64,000 bases of DNA from Podocnemis expansa (taxonomy: Eukaryota; Chordata; Testudines; Podocnemididae). Numbering within the stretch: position 1 is the first letter of the stretch; every line of letters starts with the position of its first letter. The notes under the pieces were generated by a model, which was given only the letters and a program-made list of their open reading frames with translations, was not told the DNA's origin and did not search any database. Below, in pieces: positions 37,308-49,361 of this stretch. The stretch is taken from NCBI GenBank assembly GCA_007922195.1, contig ML682232.1, positions 417,268 to 481,267 of the forward strand, in the 5' to 3' direction. The position numbers and the translations under genes are program-made.

Positions 37308-37790
37308 GGGTATGTCCACACGTATCTTTTAAATTGAAATAACACTGCTTATTTCAATTTTAAAAAGATTAGATCCACACAACATTTTCTTGTTTCGAAA
37401 TGATGAGCATTATTTTGAAATAGCTTAAACCTACTTTAATTCGAATCATCTGTTATTTTGAAATGGTTATTTCAAAATAATGCTGTTCAGATGTGTTATT
37501 TCAAAATAACCATTATTTCGAAATACTTTTGCCCTTCTCCTTCCCATGGTGCCTTCCTTTTTGTATATATTGGGTGGAGGCATGGTCCAGTGAGGAGGTC
37601 ATGTTGCCACACCTCCCATGGTGCCCCCCCTCTTGATTTGAAATAGCAAGTCTTGCTTCTGGACTTGCTATTTCGATTTGAGGGTTTTGCTTATTTCAAT
37701 TTAAATTAATTTGAATTAAGGATTTTATTTCAAATTAACTTATTTAGATTTAACTTAAATCAAATTAACCCTGTACCTGTGGACATAGCT
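37308..37790. mobile_element. Harbinger-type MITE, TTTCGAAA family, copy 3
   Basis: The ends are GGGTATGTCCACACG and CTGTGGACATAGCT, flanked by GTT on both sides (37305-37307 and 37791-37793). It contains TTATTTCGAAATA-type palindromes and the same GCCCTTCTCCTTCCCATGGT core and TATATAT run as the copies at 8149 and 17573. Non-coding. Confidence 0.8.
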
Positions 37791-37793
37791 GTT

Positions 37794-38419
37794 GAGTCCT
37801 GCCCTGTCCACACAAACCAGAAAAATAGTCTTGGTGTTGCCAGATCAGTTCTTCAAATTCTTTCAGTTCACAGGCAGTTTTTATATTGTAAAGGAGGCTA
37901 ATCAGACCTCAGATGTCTCCAACCATTACATAGATTAGCCTGCTGCAAGACCCCCACCTAGCAAAGCACACGTGAGTAACTTAAAGCACATGAGTAAGTC
38001 CATTGAGATTATCACTTGCTCCTTTTCCCCTCCTCTTGTTCTCTCTCCTGTCACTTTGATTAACTATCTGTTTCTGTAATAGATGACCCCAGACACCTTT
38101 TATGATAATATTTTTAGCTCCATTACAGGCACGTGTTAAATTGGCAAGGGACACCTCGCTGGGTGTATCCCGCATTCCACTCCTCATGCCTGGCACCTCG
38201 GGTTGTCACGTTCATTCTTACATCTGAATGACAGCAGAGTTGTTATTGGAATCTGAATATTCTGGCAGTAAGCAAACATCAATCAAAGGATGTTCTGTCA
38301 GAATCAAAGGCAACACATAAATGATGTTGGCTGTAACTCCATTATATTGTCACTGAGTTTTTTTGCAGGTTGATGCAAGACAATAGGGAATCAGTTATTG
38401 ACAAGAATATATCACTTAC
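37794..38419. other. Non-coding DNA, no feature seen
   Basis: No repeat or gene is recognised before the exon-like segment at 38420. Confidence 0.3.
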
Positions 38420-38468
38420 CAATGATCAAAATGACCATGCAATGAAAAACTAAAGAGTTATAAATCAT
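38420..38468 (-). other. Candidate first coding exon with signal-peptide-like start
   Basis: On the minus strand an ATG (complement of 38466-38468, A at -3) opens a 16-codon frame MIYNSLVFHCMVILII. It ends one base into a Gly codon at a consensus donor, CATTG followed by GTAAGTG. A short polar start followed by a hydrophobic run looks like a signal peptide. The frame would run into a stop one codon after the donor if unspliced. In AT-rich DNA such hydrophobic runs arise by chance, and I do not recognise the peptide, so this is weak. Confidence 0.2.
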
Positions 38469-40534
38469 ATTAGTCAATGCCAATTTCTATATCATAAAAA
38501 AAGTTGAATGCACTCCTGATCTATATTAGTTTAATGCCAACAGAAAATACTCCACATCTGAAGAAAGGGGTGACTTTCAGCACAAAACTGCACTGGCCAC
38601 TAGAATATCAACAACGCTAACAGACAGAGTAAAATTAATTTAAATTACAGAGACTGAGTTCAATGTATTTCTTTGCACTTCGTTAACTTGTATTAATTCC
38701 AGCAAACTCTGCTTTACACTGGCAAACTGCTGCTGACCAGTACAGGAAATTATTTTCCGAGTTAACACAGATTTTATTAGACGTTCATATTCTGTCTTCC
38801 TGAATGTGCCACAAGATATAGTGAGACTACTGTACATAATTTGTACAGCAACAAAAACAAACTATATAAAATCTCCTAATACTTAAATCAAGATATTTTT
38901 CATAGAGCTCATATGTTTGATTTACCAGTATTTTCATCAAATGTCACAGCCAATTCTATTTAATGCAATTGAAAGCTCTTTCATGTAGCATCAACTTAAA
39001 TAATCACATTTTTTTCAGCAAATGAAATGAGAGGCAGTCCAGCACATTTAAGCAGCCTCAAGAGTACTGTTGAGGTTTGGCTAAATAGTGATCAGATGAA
39101 AAATTTGTTGGTTAACTTTTACCAGTGATATCCACGCGAAGAGAGTCTGCACTCAAACATTGAACAACATTTGTCTGTTTTCCTTTAAATTAATGTTGTT
39201 CACTTAGAGATTATATAATGAACAGATGTACAGATGATGTTAATAGTCCCTTCTGGAAACATTAACCACAAAGTTTTGCTTATTATTTGCTGGAAGTATT
39301 TAAAAGTTAAAGTCTCTCCAGAACTGTCACCAATGAAATATTGCTTTTGCTAAGAGTTAAGCTGCAAAAGAGGGATTATTTTACAACACTGGTGTCTTTT
39401 TTGAGGTTTTTATTTAAGGAGGAAAATGGTGTTAACATGGTAAAAACATGGACCAACAATGACAATATGTTTCCGCTTTAAAAAAACACAGCACAAAACC
39501 CAACTCTAACAAACTGTTTTAATGCTTCAGTAAATAGTTGGCATCCAGAAAAGAGATTTTCTTTGTCAATATGATATTAACATGATACTTTCCATTCCCA
39601 GCTCACTGAGCAAACATTAACCAGATTCAGCGTAAGTGAAGGGCAAGGCCTTATTACCAGAGAAAATTCAGTTTCTACTCCACATGGATTCCCACATGCA
39701 AAAAGAACATTTTGCAGGTGAGCTGCTTAGTTACCACTTTGAAAAACTTGTGTGTGTGTGTGTTGAAATGCTTAACATATGTACAAAAATGCTCAAATAG
39801 CTAGATTTTAAAAAAAACTACCCCTACTAAGTATCTAACGCTATGGCTAAACCAGCATTTATTCCATCAAAACTTCTGTCACATGGAGTTCTCCTGTCAG
39901 CATAGCTACTGCTGCTCATTTACATGGTTTTATTATGTTGGCAGAAGAGCTCTCTTCCATCAATATCACACAGGTACACAAGCACTTTTACACACTGTAA
40001 TGATCCATCTGTGCCACTGTAAGTTTTAAGCCTAGACTAGACTCTCAGAGCAGGCCATTTCATGCTAATCTCAGTGTTTCACTGGCCTGGAAGTCAAAAG
40101 GTTCAGGTTCTTTTCTCAATTCTGCAATAGACTTGCTGTACCACCTCGGGTAAATCACATAGACCCCACTTCAGAAAAGCACTTAGCCACATTCTTGGGT
40201 TCATCCCTATTCAGGAATGCATGCAAGCACCCACAACTAAGTGAAACCAATGCAAGCCGCAGCTGCCCATCATCTCTGATATTTGTACCCTATTAGCCTC
40301 TCATTGTGTGTTTCCACACAAGTTAAATGGTGATACCTGCTTCACATGAGACTTAATTAACGTTTTTAAGGAATTTGATGAGACGAAGGATATTACTTTG
40401 TTGTAACAGGACCATAATGATGAGTATCTAGGTAACAAGAAGACTCATCTGTTGTCTTCAAAATTAAATAGAACCAACACTGAATAATGGAAGACCTGGC
40501 CATAAAGGGATGCTTTCATTACTTGATTTCTCAG
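38469..40534. other. Unique non-coding DNA with a MIR-like trace
   Basis: At 40082-40165 the sequence ACTGGCCTGGAAGTCAAAAG and the following GGTTCAGGTTC, then CTGTACCACCTCGGGTAAAT, match a decayed MIR-type tRNA SINE. A TG run of about 14 bp is at 39750. Otherwise nothing is seen. Confidence 0.4.
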
Positions 40535-42110
40535 ACACAGACAAGACCAACATATTCTTATAATCTGACCTCCTACACAAGGCAGGCCACAAAACCTCAC
40601 CTACCCCCTCCTGTAATGAACCTCTAACCTATGAATGAATTATTTAAGGCCTCAAATCATGGTTTAAAGACTTCAAAGTGAGCCATACCCCCTGCTACAG
40701 AGGAAGGTGCAGAACCCCCAGAACCTCTGCCAATCTGCCCTGGGGAAAAATTCCCTCCTGATCCCAAATATGGCAATCAATTAAACGTTGAGCATGTGTG
40801 CAAGTCTTATCAGCCCAATGCCCAAGAACAAATTCTCTGTAATAATGCAGAACCCACCCCATCTAATATCCCATCTCCAGTCATTGGCACATCCACCACC
40901 AGTAGTCAGAAATCAGTTAATAACCAAATTAGGCTGTCCCATCATACAATCCCCTCCATAAATTTACTAATCACACCTTTGAAGTCAGCAAGGTTTTTTT
41001 GCCCCCACAGCACCATTTGAAAGGCTATTCCAGAAGTTTACTCCTCTGATGGTTAGAAACATATGTAAGTTCAAGTCTAAATTTCCCAATGGACAGTTTG
41101 TATCCATTTGTTCTTGTGTCCACATTGGCTCTGAACTCAAATAATTCCTCTCCCTCCTTGGTATTTATCCCTCTGTTGTATTTATAGAAAGCAATAACAT
41201 CTGGTTAAGCTAAACAAGCAAAGCTCGTTAATTCTTCTCTCATAAGGCAGGTTCTCAATGCCCCTGACCATCATTGTAGCCCTTGTCTGAGCCTGTTCCA
41301 GTTTGAATTCATCTTTCTTAAAAATTGGAGACCAAAACCACACACAATATTCCAGGTGAGGTTGCACCAGCACCTTGTATAATGATATTAACACTCCCTA
41401 TTTCTACTGGAAATCCCTCATCTGATGCATTCTAGGACCACATTAGCTCATGGCCACATCACATTGGTGGCTCATAGTCATCCTGTGATCAAGCAGTACA
41501 CTCCCACGTCTTTTGCCTCTTCTGTCACTTCCAACTGATGCTTCCTCAACTTATAAGAAAATTTCTTACTAGTGCCTGACATTGCATTTTCCACTATTAA
41601 ATTTTGTCCCATTCCCAACAATCTAATTCACAAAGGTCACTCAGACCTTCCAGCATGACATCCCGATCCCTCTCTGTATTGGCAACACCTCCCAATTTAG
41701 CATCATCTGAAAACTTTATTAGACCATTCCCACTTCTTGTGGCAAGGTCAGTAATAAGAAAGTTAAATAAATTTGATCCCAAGACCAGTCCCTGAGGAAC
41801 TCCACTAGTAACATCCCTCCAGACTGACAGTTCACTTTTCATTATGACCCCATTTTGGTCTCCCATTTAGCACGTTCCTTATCCGCCTTTCTATTTTCAT
41901 ATTAATCCCCATCTTTTCCAATTTAAATAATAATTCCTTATGTGGAACTATAGCAAATCCTTTACTGAAATCTAACTAGATTAGATCCAACACATTCCTT
42001 TTGTCCAAAAAGTTTGTTATCTTCTCGAAAAGGGGGGATCAGATTGATCTGGCAGATATACTTTTTGTAAAGCCACATTATGTTTTATCCCAGCTACCAC
42101 TAATGTTGAT
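40535..42110 (-). mobile_element. CR1-type LINE, 3' half, broken reverse transcriptase
   Basis: The minus strand codes, with stops and frameshifts, for the second half of a CR1-like reverse transcriptase. The upstream piece (about 41870-42100) contains LDFSKGFAIVPHKELL. The open frame at 41597-41866 carries SGVPQGLVLGSNLF and FSDDAKLGG, where the usual catalytic FADD box has become FSDD. The frame at 41182-41394 contains LVQPHLEYCVWFWSP, the conserved post-catalytic segment. The 3' untranslated region runs from about 41180 to 40535. The 5' half and ORF1 are missing, as expected for 5'-truncated retrotransposition. No function remains. Confidence 0.8.
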
Positions 42111-43061
42111 ATCCTTAACTACTTTTGTTTCTCAGATCAAGAGAGATCTCTGAATGTAATGTGTGGTATTTCAGTAAAACAGATATATTGTGTTCTCCAT
42201 GCAAAGGAATGAATTAATTTGTAGGCTGCACCTTGCCAAACTGATCCTCTATCTAGATCTTAAAGCATAATTTAAACTTGAGTGTGAAAGTGCAAATGTG
42301 CAATGAGGATTTTGACACATGGTATCCATCATTTGGATTTACTCCTTTTCCAAAATAAACTTTTGTCAGTTTCCTTGTGCGCGTGAGAATCTTTGGAGCG
42401 AAGGCAATGTGTAGAGTCATCAGATACATCTGTATACAGACCTTTCGGTAAACCAAAATTATTAGTGAAGCAGAGCTGATGGGAAAATCTCAATTTTTAT
42501 TTTGGCCACGAGAATCACATTCATGTTGGTTTTATGTGACTTATGGGCTGGCTCTGTTACCGCACAAGAGTGATCCTACTGGTACCAATGGGACCACTTG
42601 TATGAGTAAGGACTACTTTATATGAATAAGGATTTGTAGAATTAGGCCTTCATTAAGAGATATTCTGCCTGGTATAATACAATTCACATACATACATTGC
42701 AACTCTGCCAATCACAGGCAATTTAGTTTGCAAGGATTCGTGTGAACTTTTTCTTCAGCCCTAATTCAAGTGGGGGCTACATGCCCTAGGTTTTGTGCAA
42801 ATATATCTTGATATGCCAAACTTTGTCCACTTTCAAAACTCTTAATCTTGAATTTAAAGTGAGACATCCTGTCAGTTCCCATGCACAGGACATTTATGCA
42901 CATTGGTTTTATTGCTAGTATGATTTCCTGTTCAGCTGATCAAATTATTTTTTTTAAACACGGCTATGGTATGCAACAAAGAGGATAAGAACTACATTTG
43001 ATTTGAATGTGATTAAAAAACAAAACTCCTTGACAGTGTACATCCACACAAAACTCTTGGG
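42111..43061. other. Non-coding DNA, no feature seen
   Basis: A short old repeat trace is possible at 42560-42650 (CCACTTGTATGAGTAAGGAC). No gene is seen. Confidence 0.35.
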
Positions 43062-43535
43062 CACTGATTTTCAAACGTTTTAGGTGGCATCCCCTTTCCA
43101 AATAATGTAGCTGACTACATGCCCCCATCTAAGAAAGGGTCACATGCCCTCCTCCCACCACATTTCTGCCTTTAGCAATGGCTTCTCAAGGTTTTCAAAT
43201 GTGAGCTGCAGCCCTCCAGGGGGATGTAGTAGCATATTCAGGCAGTGAGCAGTGATGGAATCACCAGCCTGAGTCACTTGGCATCAGTTTGCTCCCTGAA
43301 TTTTTGCAACCCCCTGGGGGCTCCACAGCTTGAAATCCCCTGACTCTTGAGACACACAGCAGAAAGGAAACATAAACCCAGGAAGCAGCATTTCAATTAA
43401 AAAGAGATTAAAAATTGATTAGATTGCCAAGCCCTACTGAATAAAATACACTGTCCCACAGTAGAGGCTATTTCTTGCGCACCCCATGACAAAAACCTTG
43501 CATACCCCAAGCTGAAAGCCATTGCTCTTGGGGAC
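43062..43535. repeat. Degraded hAT-like element, probable
   Basis: TGATTTTCAAACGTTTTAGG at the left and AAGCTGAAAGCCATTGCTC at the right are imperfect inverse matches, and inner parts repeat CTCAAGGTTTTCAAATGTGA and CAGCTTGAAATCCCC in inverse orientation. It resembles 'ttttcaaactttttaggtgg'-type hAT ends known from reptiles. No target duplication is seen, so the boundaries are approximate. Confidence 0.35.
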
Positions 43536-43841
43536 AGACTCACAGGGGTGCTATAGGCATTGCAATGCCTAACTTTTAGGTTTCTTACACAAGTCTGAGC
43601 TAGGGGTCCAAGCTTCTCATGCAATACACAGGGAGAGTTAGGCACCTAAAAAAGGATTTGCAGAAGGCCGCAAGCAGTGTGGGAAGCTGCTAAACTAGCC
43701 AATAAGGAACCCCAACTAGTGGGGACTAAGCCCCCCCCCAAGTGAGTTAGATGCCTCACTTCACTCTGAATCGGAGGGAAGTGAAGCATCTATCTCCACC
43801 GTGGAGTCATAGCTGTGAGCCCTATGCTGATATGAAGTGCT

Positions 43842-43935
43842 TAGAGCAGTCACCTGGGACATATGGGATCAGGAATTTGAACCCAGGTCTCCTCTATGCA
43901 GGCAAGTGCTCTAACTACTAGGCTCTAGCTTGCTA
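43842..43935 (-). repeat. tRNA-derived SINE head
   Basis: On the minus strand CTAGTAGTTAGAGCACTTGC contains an A box and GACCTGGGTTCAAATTCC a B box, about 30 bp apart as in tRNA genes. The parent tRNA is uncertain. The DNA further along its 3' side (43536-43841) includes an old reptilian repeat trace (GAGAGTTAGGCACCTAAAAA). Confidence 0.55.
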
Positions 43936-44726
43936 TTACAGTTCTGCTAGAGCCATTCCACTTTGTACAAACAGTTCAGCAGTCATTGGACTGGCAATTA
44001 GAATTGAGTCTCCCACAGCCAAAGTGAGTACACTGGCTTCCTCAGTACGAAGGGTCACCCGTTTTGTTAGTAGCAGCTAATTCCCCTTGTGACTCTAGCC
44101 TCCAAAGCCAAAATGTAATGTGTCAGTCTGTCCAGCATTCTCTTTTCTCCTTTCAACCAAAACAATTAGCTGAAACTAATGAAAATTCCCAAAACATGTC
44201 AAACCCACATTTTTCAGCAAAAATTTTTGCCCCAGCTGTACTCCAGACCATGGTTCAATCAAACCTTCCATTAATCCAGCCCCGTTTCAAATCAGTGACA
44301 GAGAATGTAGCTACCACATTCCCATACATTTGCCAAATCTCTATGATAGTCATTTATTTCCATAGAACACATCTATTTATCTATCTAAATATACATCTAG
44401 CCCTTCTTCATTAATTAGATTAGCTCTCTCTTCCCCTTTCCCATGGGTATGGGAACTTTGTTGCATTAGCCAGACCAAAATGTTAAGAAGTGGTAATTTT
44501 TTTTATATGCCTCTAATTTCAATTGACCAACTTGAGACACCTTGTGTCCAAGTTTTAAAAGGTACCAAGGATCCATGTAAATTGAGACACATAGTTAGAG
44601 AGCATTTCTTGAAAGTGTGGTTGCAAAAAAATAATAGTAATGGTGAGCAGCTTTTCCTCAGTGAGTCCCTCATTGGGGTAAATGAAAACCCTTCTACTTC
44701 CCCTGTAACATCATCTTTATTTACAG
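43936..44726. other. Non-coding DNA, no feature seen
   Basis: A 116-codon frame at 44064-44414 and the start of a 112-codon frame at 44480 lie here. Neither has a recognisable domain. Confidence 0.35.
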
Positions 44727-44814
44727 TCTGCATCTTCTCTGAGCAGCTGCAAAAGTCCCATGGATCCAGTCTTTCACAAACAGTGAACTGCTGGCGATCA
44801 GAGCTAACGCAGTG
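44727..44814 (+). other. Exon-like segment, weak candidate
   Basis: A pyrimidine-rich tract and CATCTTTATTTACAG precede the segment, and GTAAGT follows it, so both splice borders are good. One frame stays open across the 88 nt and includes CIFSEQLQKSHGSSL and TVNCWRSELTQ. The frame continues upstream past the acceptor, so splicing is not needed to explain it. No known domain. Confidence 0.18.
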
Positions 44815-46484
44815 GTAAGTTATTGCTGTGTCCAAATCTGATTATCCTCGAGGACTCATAGGAATTCAGAATAAAGTGTGTGCCCTTTTTAATACAGATG
44901 TATATGAGCAAACATCACAGGCTGCTAGCTACATTAAACAGCACTGGTCTCAAGGAAAACACTTATTTAACTGGGAATAATTAACCCATTTAATGGGAGT
45001 ATCTACCTCTAGAAATAAAGAAACTATCATTAAATGGCCTAATCAATCTTTCTGACAAAAGGCCTTAAGCTCTGGAAGGGCTGCATTTTTACTGCTGTAG
45101 AAACCCTTCAGTTTCATTGAATGAGGCAACAAATTGCTATTCAGGAAATTATTCTTCAGTCAAAATATATGATCAACACAGAGCTTCACACCTGCACAGT
45201 CATAGAGTGTGCCTGTTATAATGACATTTGACTTTGTGCCTATTATATTACATGACCCAGTAATGGGGTTTTAGTATTTTCAGTTTGTAATGTCTGGCAG
45301 GATTCCCAAAGTAATTTTCAATTAAAAGGTTAGACCCTGGTACTTGTCAAATGTGATGACATACAGTGCCACAACAATATGAAATAGCTTCCTTACAATT
45401 AAACTAATTTCATCAGGTATTTAAGTTGGGCTTGCAAATATTATGCCTTTGGGCAACTTTTCTCAACCAAATACAAGCATGAAGTGTAATCATTTTCTGT
45501 CATCACCACATCTACATAGGGAATATGGGGTTCAAGTCCATTTAGCTGAAGGGATTCAAAGATATGACATTCCACCCACATTAGTAACAGTATGTGTTTA
45601 CAGGTCATTAATAGTCTAACTTTTCCAGAAAACATAAAACAGACAAATAAAGAATTGTGCTTACAGATCATCACACAGCAGTGATTGAGTTATTTTATTA
45701 AACAAGTAATATGTGACATTTAACCCAATATAGGTTACCATTCCTCCAGTTGGAATGTTGAATTCATAAAAATGTGGGGGAAAGAGGACCTGTTTGAGTA
45801 TTTTTTAACAGCTTTATAGAAAGATACTTAACAAACAGAACGATTGACAACAAGAACAATACGAGCAGGGAGTGATGCGTAAATTCCGGAAATCTAGGCC
45901 CTGAGTGTACTTCCACTGAATGCAATAAAACAAAACCTTTGTGTACTAACTTTAACACATACATGACTGGGCCATAATCCTTACATCACAGATTTGAAGC
46001 ATGAAGAGGCACTTGTGATGCAAACAAATATTCACAGGGTACTCTGAAGTAGTGTAACCTAGTGAATAGAGCACTGCTAAAGAATTAGCCCAGGTTGCAC
46101 TAACTGTATGAAACTCCAGTCAGGGCCATGGAGTGGGAAGAACATGTTATATATTCTTTCACTCTCCTGCTCATTGCCCCACAGAAACATAAAGATGAAA
46201 ATGCTCCTCTCACCTTTGTGAACCATTCCACTGACCAAACAAGCCGTCTGTCTCTTCTGGGCTCGGTCTGCTGATTCCTAGAGGATGCCATTTTGAATTA
46301 TGACATGGGTGCAAACTGGGGCATGCTCCTGAGTTACAGCCTCTTACAGCACTTACTAGTGGCAGAATTGCACTACTGCAGTCTGCCATTGAAACTGAAT
46401 AGGAACCCTCAAAAAAATTGATCTAGTTTTTTATTATTTTTCCTGCTCATTTTTTGATGCTGACATGTCACTTTTTCTCCTTAG
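44815..46484. other. Non-coding DNA with a SINE-head trace
   Basis: At 46051-46100 ACCTAGTGAATAGAGCACTG resembles a tRNA A box region followed by CCCAGGTTGCAC, a broken B box. Nothing else is recognised. Confidence 0.35.
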
Positions 46485-46530
46485 ATGTTGAAGTAGCTGG
46501 TAGCCCCTTGGTTCCTGCTGACCAGACCAG
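46485..46530 (+). other. Exon-like segment, weak candidate
   Basis: CACTTTTTCTCCTTAG precedes and GTGAGA follows this 46-nt segment. One frame is open (VEVAGSPLVPADQT). Its end phase would fit the open frame of the segment at 55786-55832, but not that of the segment at 44727-44814. I cannot name a gene. Confidence 0.18.
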
Positions 46531-47270
46531 GTGAGACAGACATAGCTGGTATTGATAATCTTTTAAAACACAAATGAAGCTCTTGGCTGGGGGCAGGGGG
46601 CATAGAAAAGCTTAGGAGACTAAATGGCTGAAACCACTAGGAGCTGGAGAACAATTAAGTTAAGTTGCAGTAAGTCATCAGTCTACTTGAATGGCTTGTG
46701 AGAGGTCTTGAACAAACAGCCCACTGGCCTCTATCATTCTACCTCACACTTAATCAGTTCAAGTGGCTTGCCCATGGCTCCCACACATAACCATCACACA
46801 ATTGCACAAAGAGACAGGCATACTGTCCCTAATACATTCCAGTCTAGGTGTTACTTACAGAGCAATGCAAGGGTATCCCTACTAGGAATGTGCAAATATT
46901 ATAGGGACAGACCCCTCAGGATCTTCCCTAAGGTCTTCTGCAAGCTATTGGACTATCAGAGTTTTAATACAGTGCAATGGGTATACAAGGACCATGCAGA
47001 GCTCACAGACTCAGGTATACCAACCCAGTCATTTCGGGATTAGGAATGAGTAGAGGTGCATGGTGATGTATTGTATTGTGAGACAAATCCAACCACAGAG
47101 AGCCGTTTGACAGAAAATGTTAGGTAAGGAGATTGAATGTGAGGCAGAAAAAGAGAGGAAGCTGGTGGGTAGATCTGAGAAGCATGTTGACTAATGGGAC
47201 AGGAAGCTTTTCCCAGTGGTGGCATTTGAATAGACTGATAATGAAACAGTCAAGGAGGCAGGCAAGAGTC
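46531..47270. other. Non-coding DNA, no feature seen
   Basis: A 111-codon frame (46708-47043) shows no domain. Confidence 0.35.
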
Positions 47271-47621
47271 CCTAGCTATGTCTGCATTAGGAACTTAAGT
47301 GGACTTAAAGCCCCTTAAGTCGACTTAAGTAAAGCCCAGGCTTCATTAGGAATTTATTAAGTCGACTGAAGCATTTGATTAAGTTGATTTAATAACTCAC
47401 TTGTTAAGTCAACTTAATTTTTAAGTTGACTTTATTAGTCAATTTAAGCCAATGTACCCTGGCATTAGGCTTAAATTGACTTAATTAGCCTCCTAGCCAT
47501 CAGAAACCTTCCTGGCAACCAGGAAGTGCCTGCCCTGGCTAATCCCAGTGCAGGATAAAGCCCTGCCCACCCTACTCCACAGCCAGAGCTAACCAGGAAT
47601 CCGGCTGTGTGGCAGGCATGA

Positions 47622-48157
47622 CTGAAGGCAGAGCTAGGTATATCTGGAAGCCAGCCCCATCTGGACCCACTAGGAGATCCTAAATCCCCTGGCCATTTGG
47701 GGGATGAGCACAAACACACCCAGCTCCAGGGCAGTCAGAGAAACCTGGAGGTGTATAGGTCCATCTCCAAGGCCCTGGTGGAGAAGGGCCACACCCATGA
47801 CACCCAGCAGTTGTGGGTGAAGGTCAAAGGCCTCCTCCAAGGCTATCACAGGGCCTGGGAAGCCATGCAGCACTCAGGGGAAAGTGACGCCCCCTACCCT
47901 TATTATACCCATCTGCATGCCTTCCTGGGCTAGGAGGCTGGCACCGAGCAAGCCTGCATCCTCGACTCCGCCAAGCTCCCCTCCCTTGATGATGACCAGG
48001 ACAAGGACTCTGTGGACAAGGACGTGTACTCAGCACCCCAGCACAGGCCATTGTGCTGGCCCCAGGCAGTGTGACTCCAGAGCTCATCCCAGGGACCCAG
48101 GGGGAGGGTTCCCCACCCTGAACGAGGGGACATCATGCCAAGTTCTTGCATGTGCAG
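47622..48157 (+). pseudogene. SANT/Myb-like protein of Harbinger, exon 1, broken
   Basis: The frame beginning 47622 contains QRNLEVYRSISKAL, then VKVKGLLQGYHRAWE and YPYYTHLHAFLG (to 47930). This is the trihelix/SANT-like domain of the accessory protein encoded by PIF/Harbinger elements, which in studied members binds the transposon ends and brings in the transposase. In-frame stops lie just upstream (TGA 47619), after HAFLG (TAG 47931) and later. The acidic segment that follows (LDDDQDKDSVDKDV) fits the linker of the family. A donor-like CAGGTGAGT is at 48155-48163. There is no convincing start codon in frame, and the first conserved Trp is missing. Confidence 0.65.
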
Positions 48158-48615
48158 GTGAGTACTCCCTTCCTGTGGGTATGGTGGGGCAGGGACAGGG
48201 ACTAAGGCCACCAGGGCCCAGGGACAGGCAGGGTCCCGTGGGGAGAGAGGCACTCCCATGGAAGCACAGAGGCCATGTGGTGGGAGGGACCCGGAGCCAA
48301 GCAGGGCAGGGGCCTGGTAGCACATGGGATGGGGGCACTGTCGATGGGACAGCCAGGCCAGACAGCATGTGTCTGACACCATTGGAACATGGACTCAGGA
48401 GAGACTCCTGGGATGGGGTTGCCTGGGGCTCACCATCCTGGTCATTGCACATGCCCCATGCAGCAGACCATGGCAGCGTATCCTAAGGGGTCGCTGGCCC
48501 AAAGGACAGGAGGAGTGGGAAGCAGGGGCATAGGCATGGGACAGCATCTGCTGTCAGCCTGCACCCCACACTACCTAATGGAGGGAACCCATTGTTCTTT
48601 GCTTCTATCCTGCAG

Positions 48616-48992
48616 ACCCTGCAACCCTGACACTGGTCACTCTTGGGGGGCACCCAGCCCTGACCAGGTGGAGGAGGAGGCATCACTCCAGGGAGGAGAT
48701 ACTGGAGGACCACCTCCAGCTGGCTGAGCATGCCAAGGAAGATCTCTGAGCCTGTTGGGGGGCAGCAGAGGGAGGAGGAGAATGCTCACCAAGAGTAAAG
48801 CAGGCCCAGATGGACCACCTTCTCAACCAGATGAAGCAGCAGACCCATGCCCTGGAGTGCCAGACCCGTGCCCTACGGTCACTGGCATGGGGCCAGGGCT
48901 CTCATCAGGCTGAGGATCCCTCAGGATGGGACCCCAGCAGCTGTTCACACTGCTGCAGGCCCAGGACTTGGGGTGGCCAGATGCAGGCCTAG
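48616..48992 (+). pseudogene. SANT/Myb-like protein of Harbinger, exon 2, broken
   Basis: A CTATCCTGCAG acceptor precedes 48616. The following frame reads RRRHHSREEILEDHLQLAEH, then a TGA (48747-48749), then QAQMDHLLNQMKQQTHALE and QTRALRSL, ending at TAG 48990-48992. The Arg-rich start and the Gln- and Leu-rich heptad-like run match the C-terminal basic and coiled-coil region of the Harbinger SANT protein, which is thought to mediate oligomerisation. Only one in-frame stop breaks it. It is in the same element and reading direction as exon 1, separated by a 458-bp intron (48158-48615). Confidence 0.55.
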
Positions 48993-49220
48993 GACATGCT
49001 GGCCAGAGGCTGCAAGGCATGTGCCCCCCACCCCTCCTATTTCCCCCAACCCCACTCACTCTGCTACCCCTTTTTTCCCACCACCACCTTCACTCCCCCA
49101 AACCCTCTCATTCTACCCAAACCCTCCAACACACACCCCCCATCTTTCCATGTGCACTCCATCCTTTCATTATGTTGGGGATGGGGGGGTGCACGGGCAG
49201 GAATGGGCGGCTGGGGGAGA

Positions 49221-49361
49221 TGACAGCAGCCGGAGGCAGGTGCTCTTTCTCATCTTCAGGTTCCACAGCCAGTGGTCATTGTCCCAGGCGATAGAAACAA
49301 TCCGGTGCCACCAGTCACTGCTGGTTTCCCACGCCCAGATGCATGAGCGCACAGAGGGCAC
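49221..49361 (-). pseudogene. HARBI1-like transposase fragment (N-terminal part)
   Basis: On the minus strand the frame reads WETSSDWWHRIVSIAWDNDH and then WLWNLKMRKSTCLRLLS. The pattern W-x-W spacing, DxxW and the MRKSTFxxL-like helix match the N-terminal, pre-catalytic part of Harbinger transposases as I remember them. The family's DDE catalytic domain should follow towards lower coordinates but is replaced by low-complexity DNA. It faces the SANT remnant, as in many PIF/Harbinger elements. No function remains. Confidence 0.55.

Noticed and set aside
39655..39718. Segment between CCAG and GTGAGC resembling an exon
   Set aside because: The acceptor lacks a pyrimidine tract and nothing about the peptide is recognisable.
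47884..48486. 200-codon plus-strand open frame
   Set aside because: It is in a different frame from the SANT remnant and crosses the probable intron of the GC-rich Harbinger relic. Composition explains its length.
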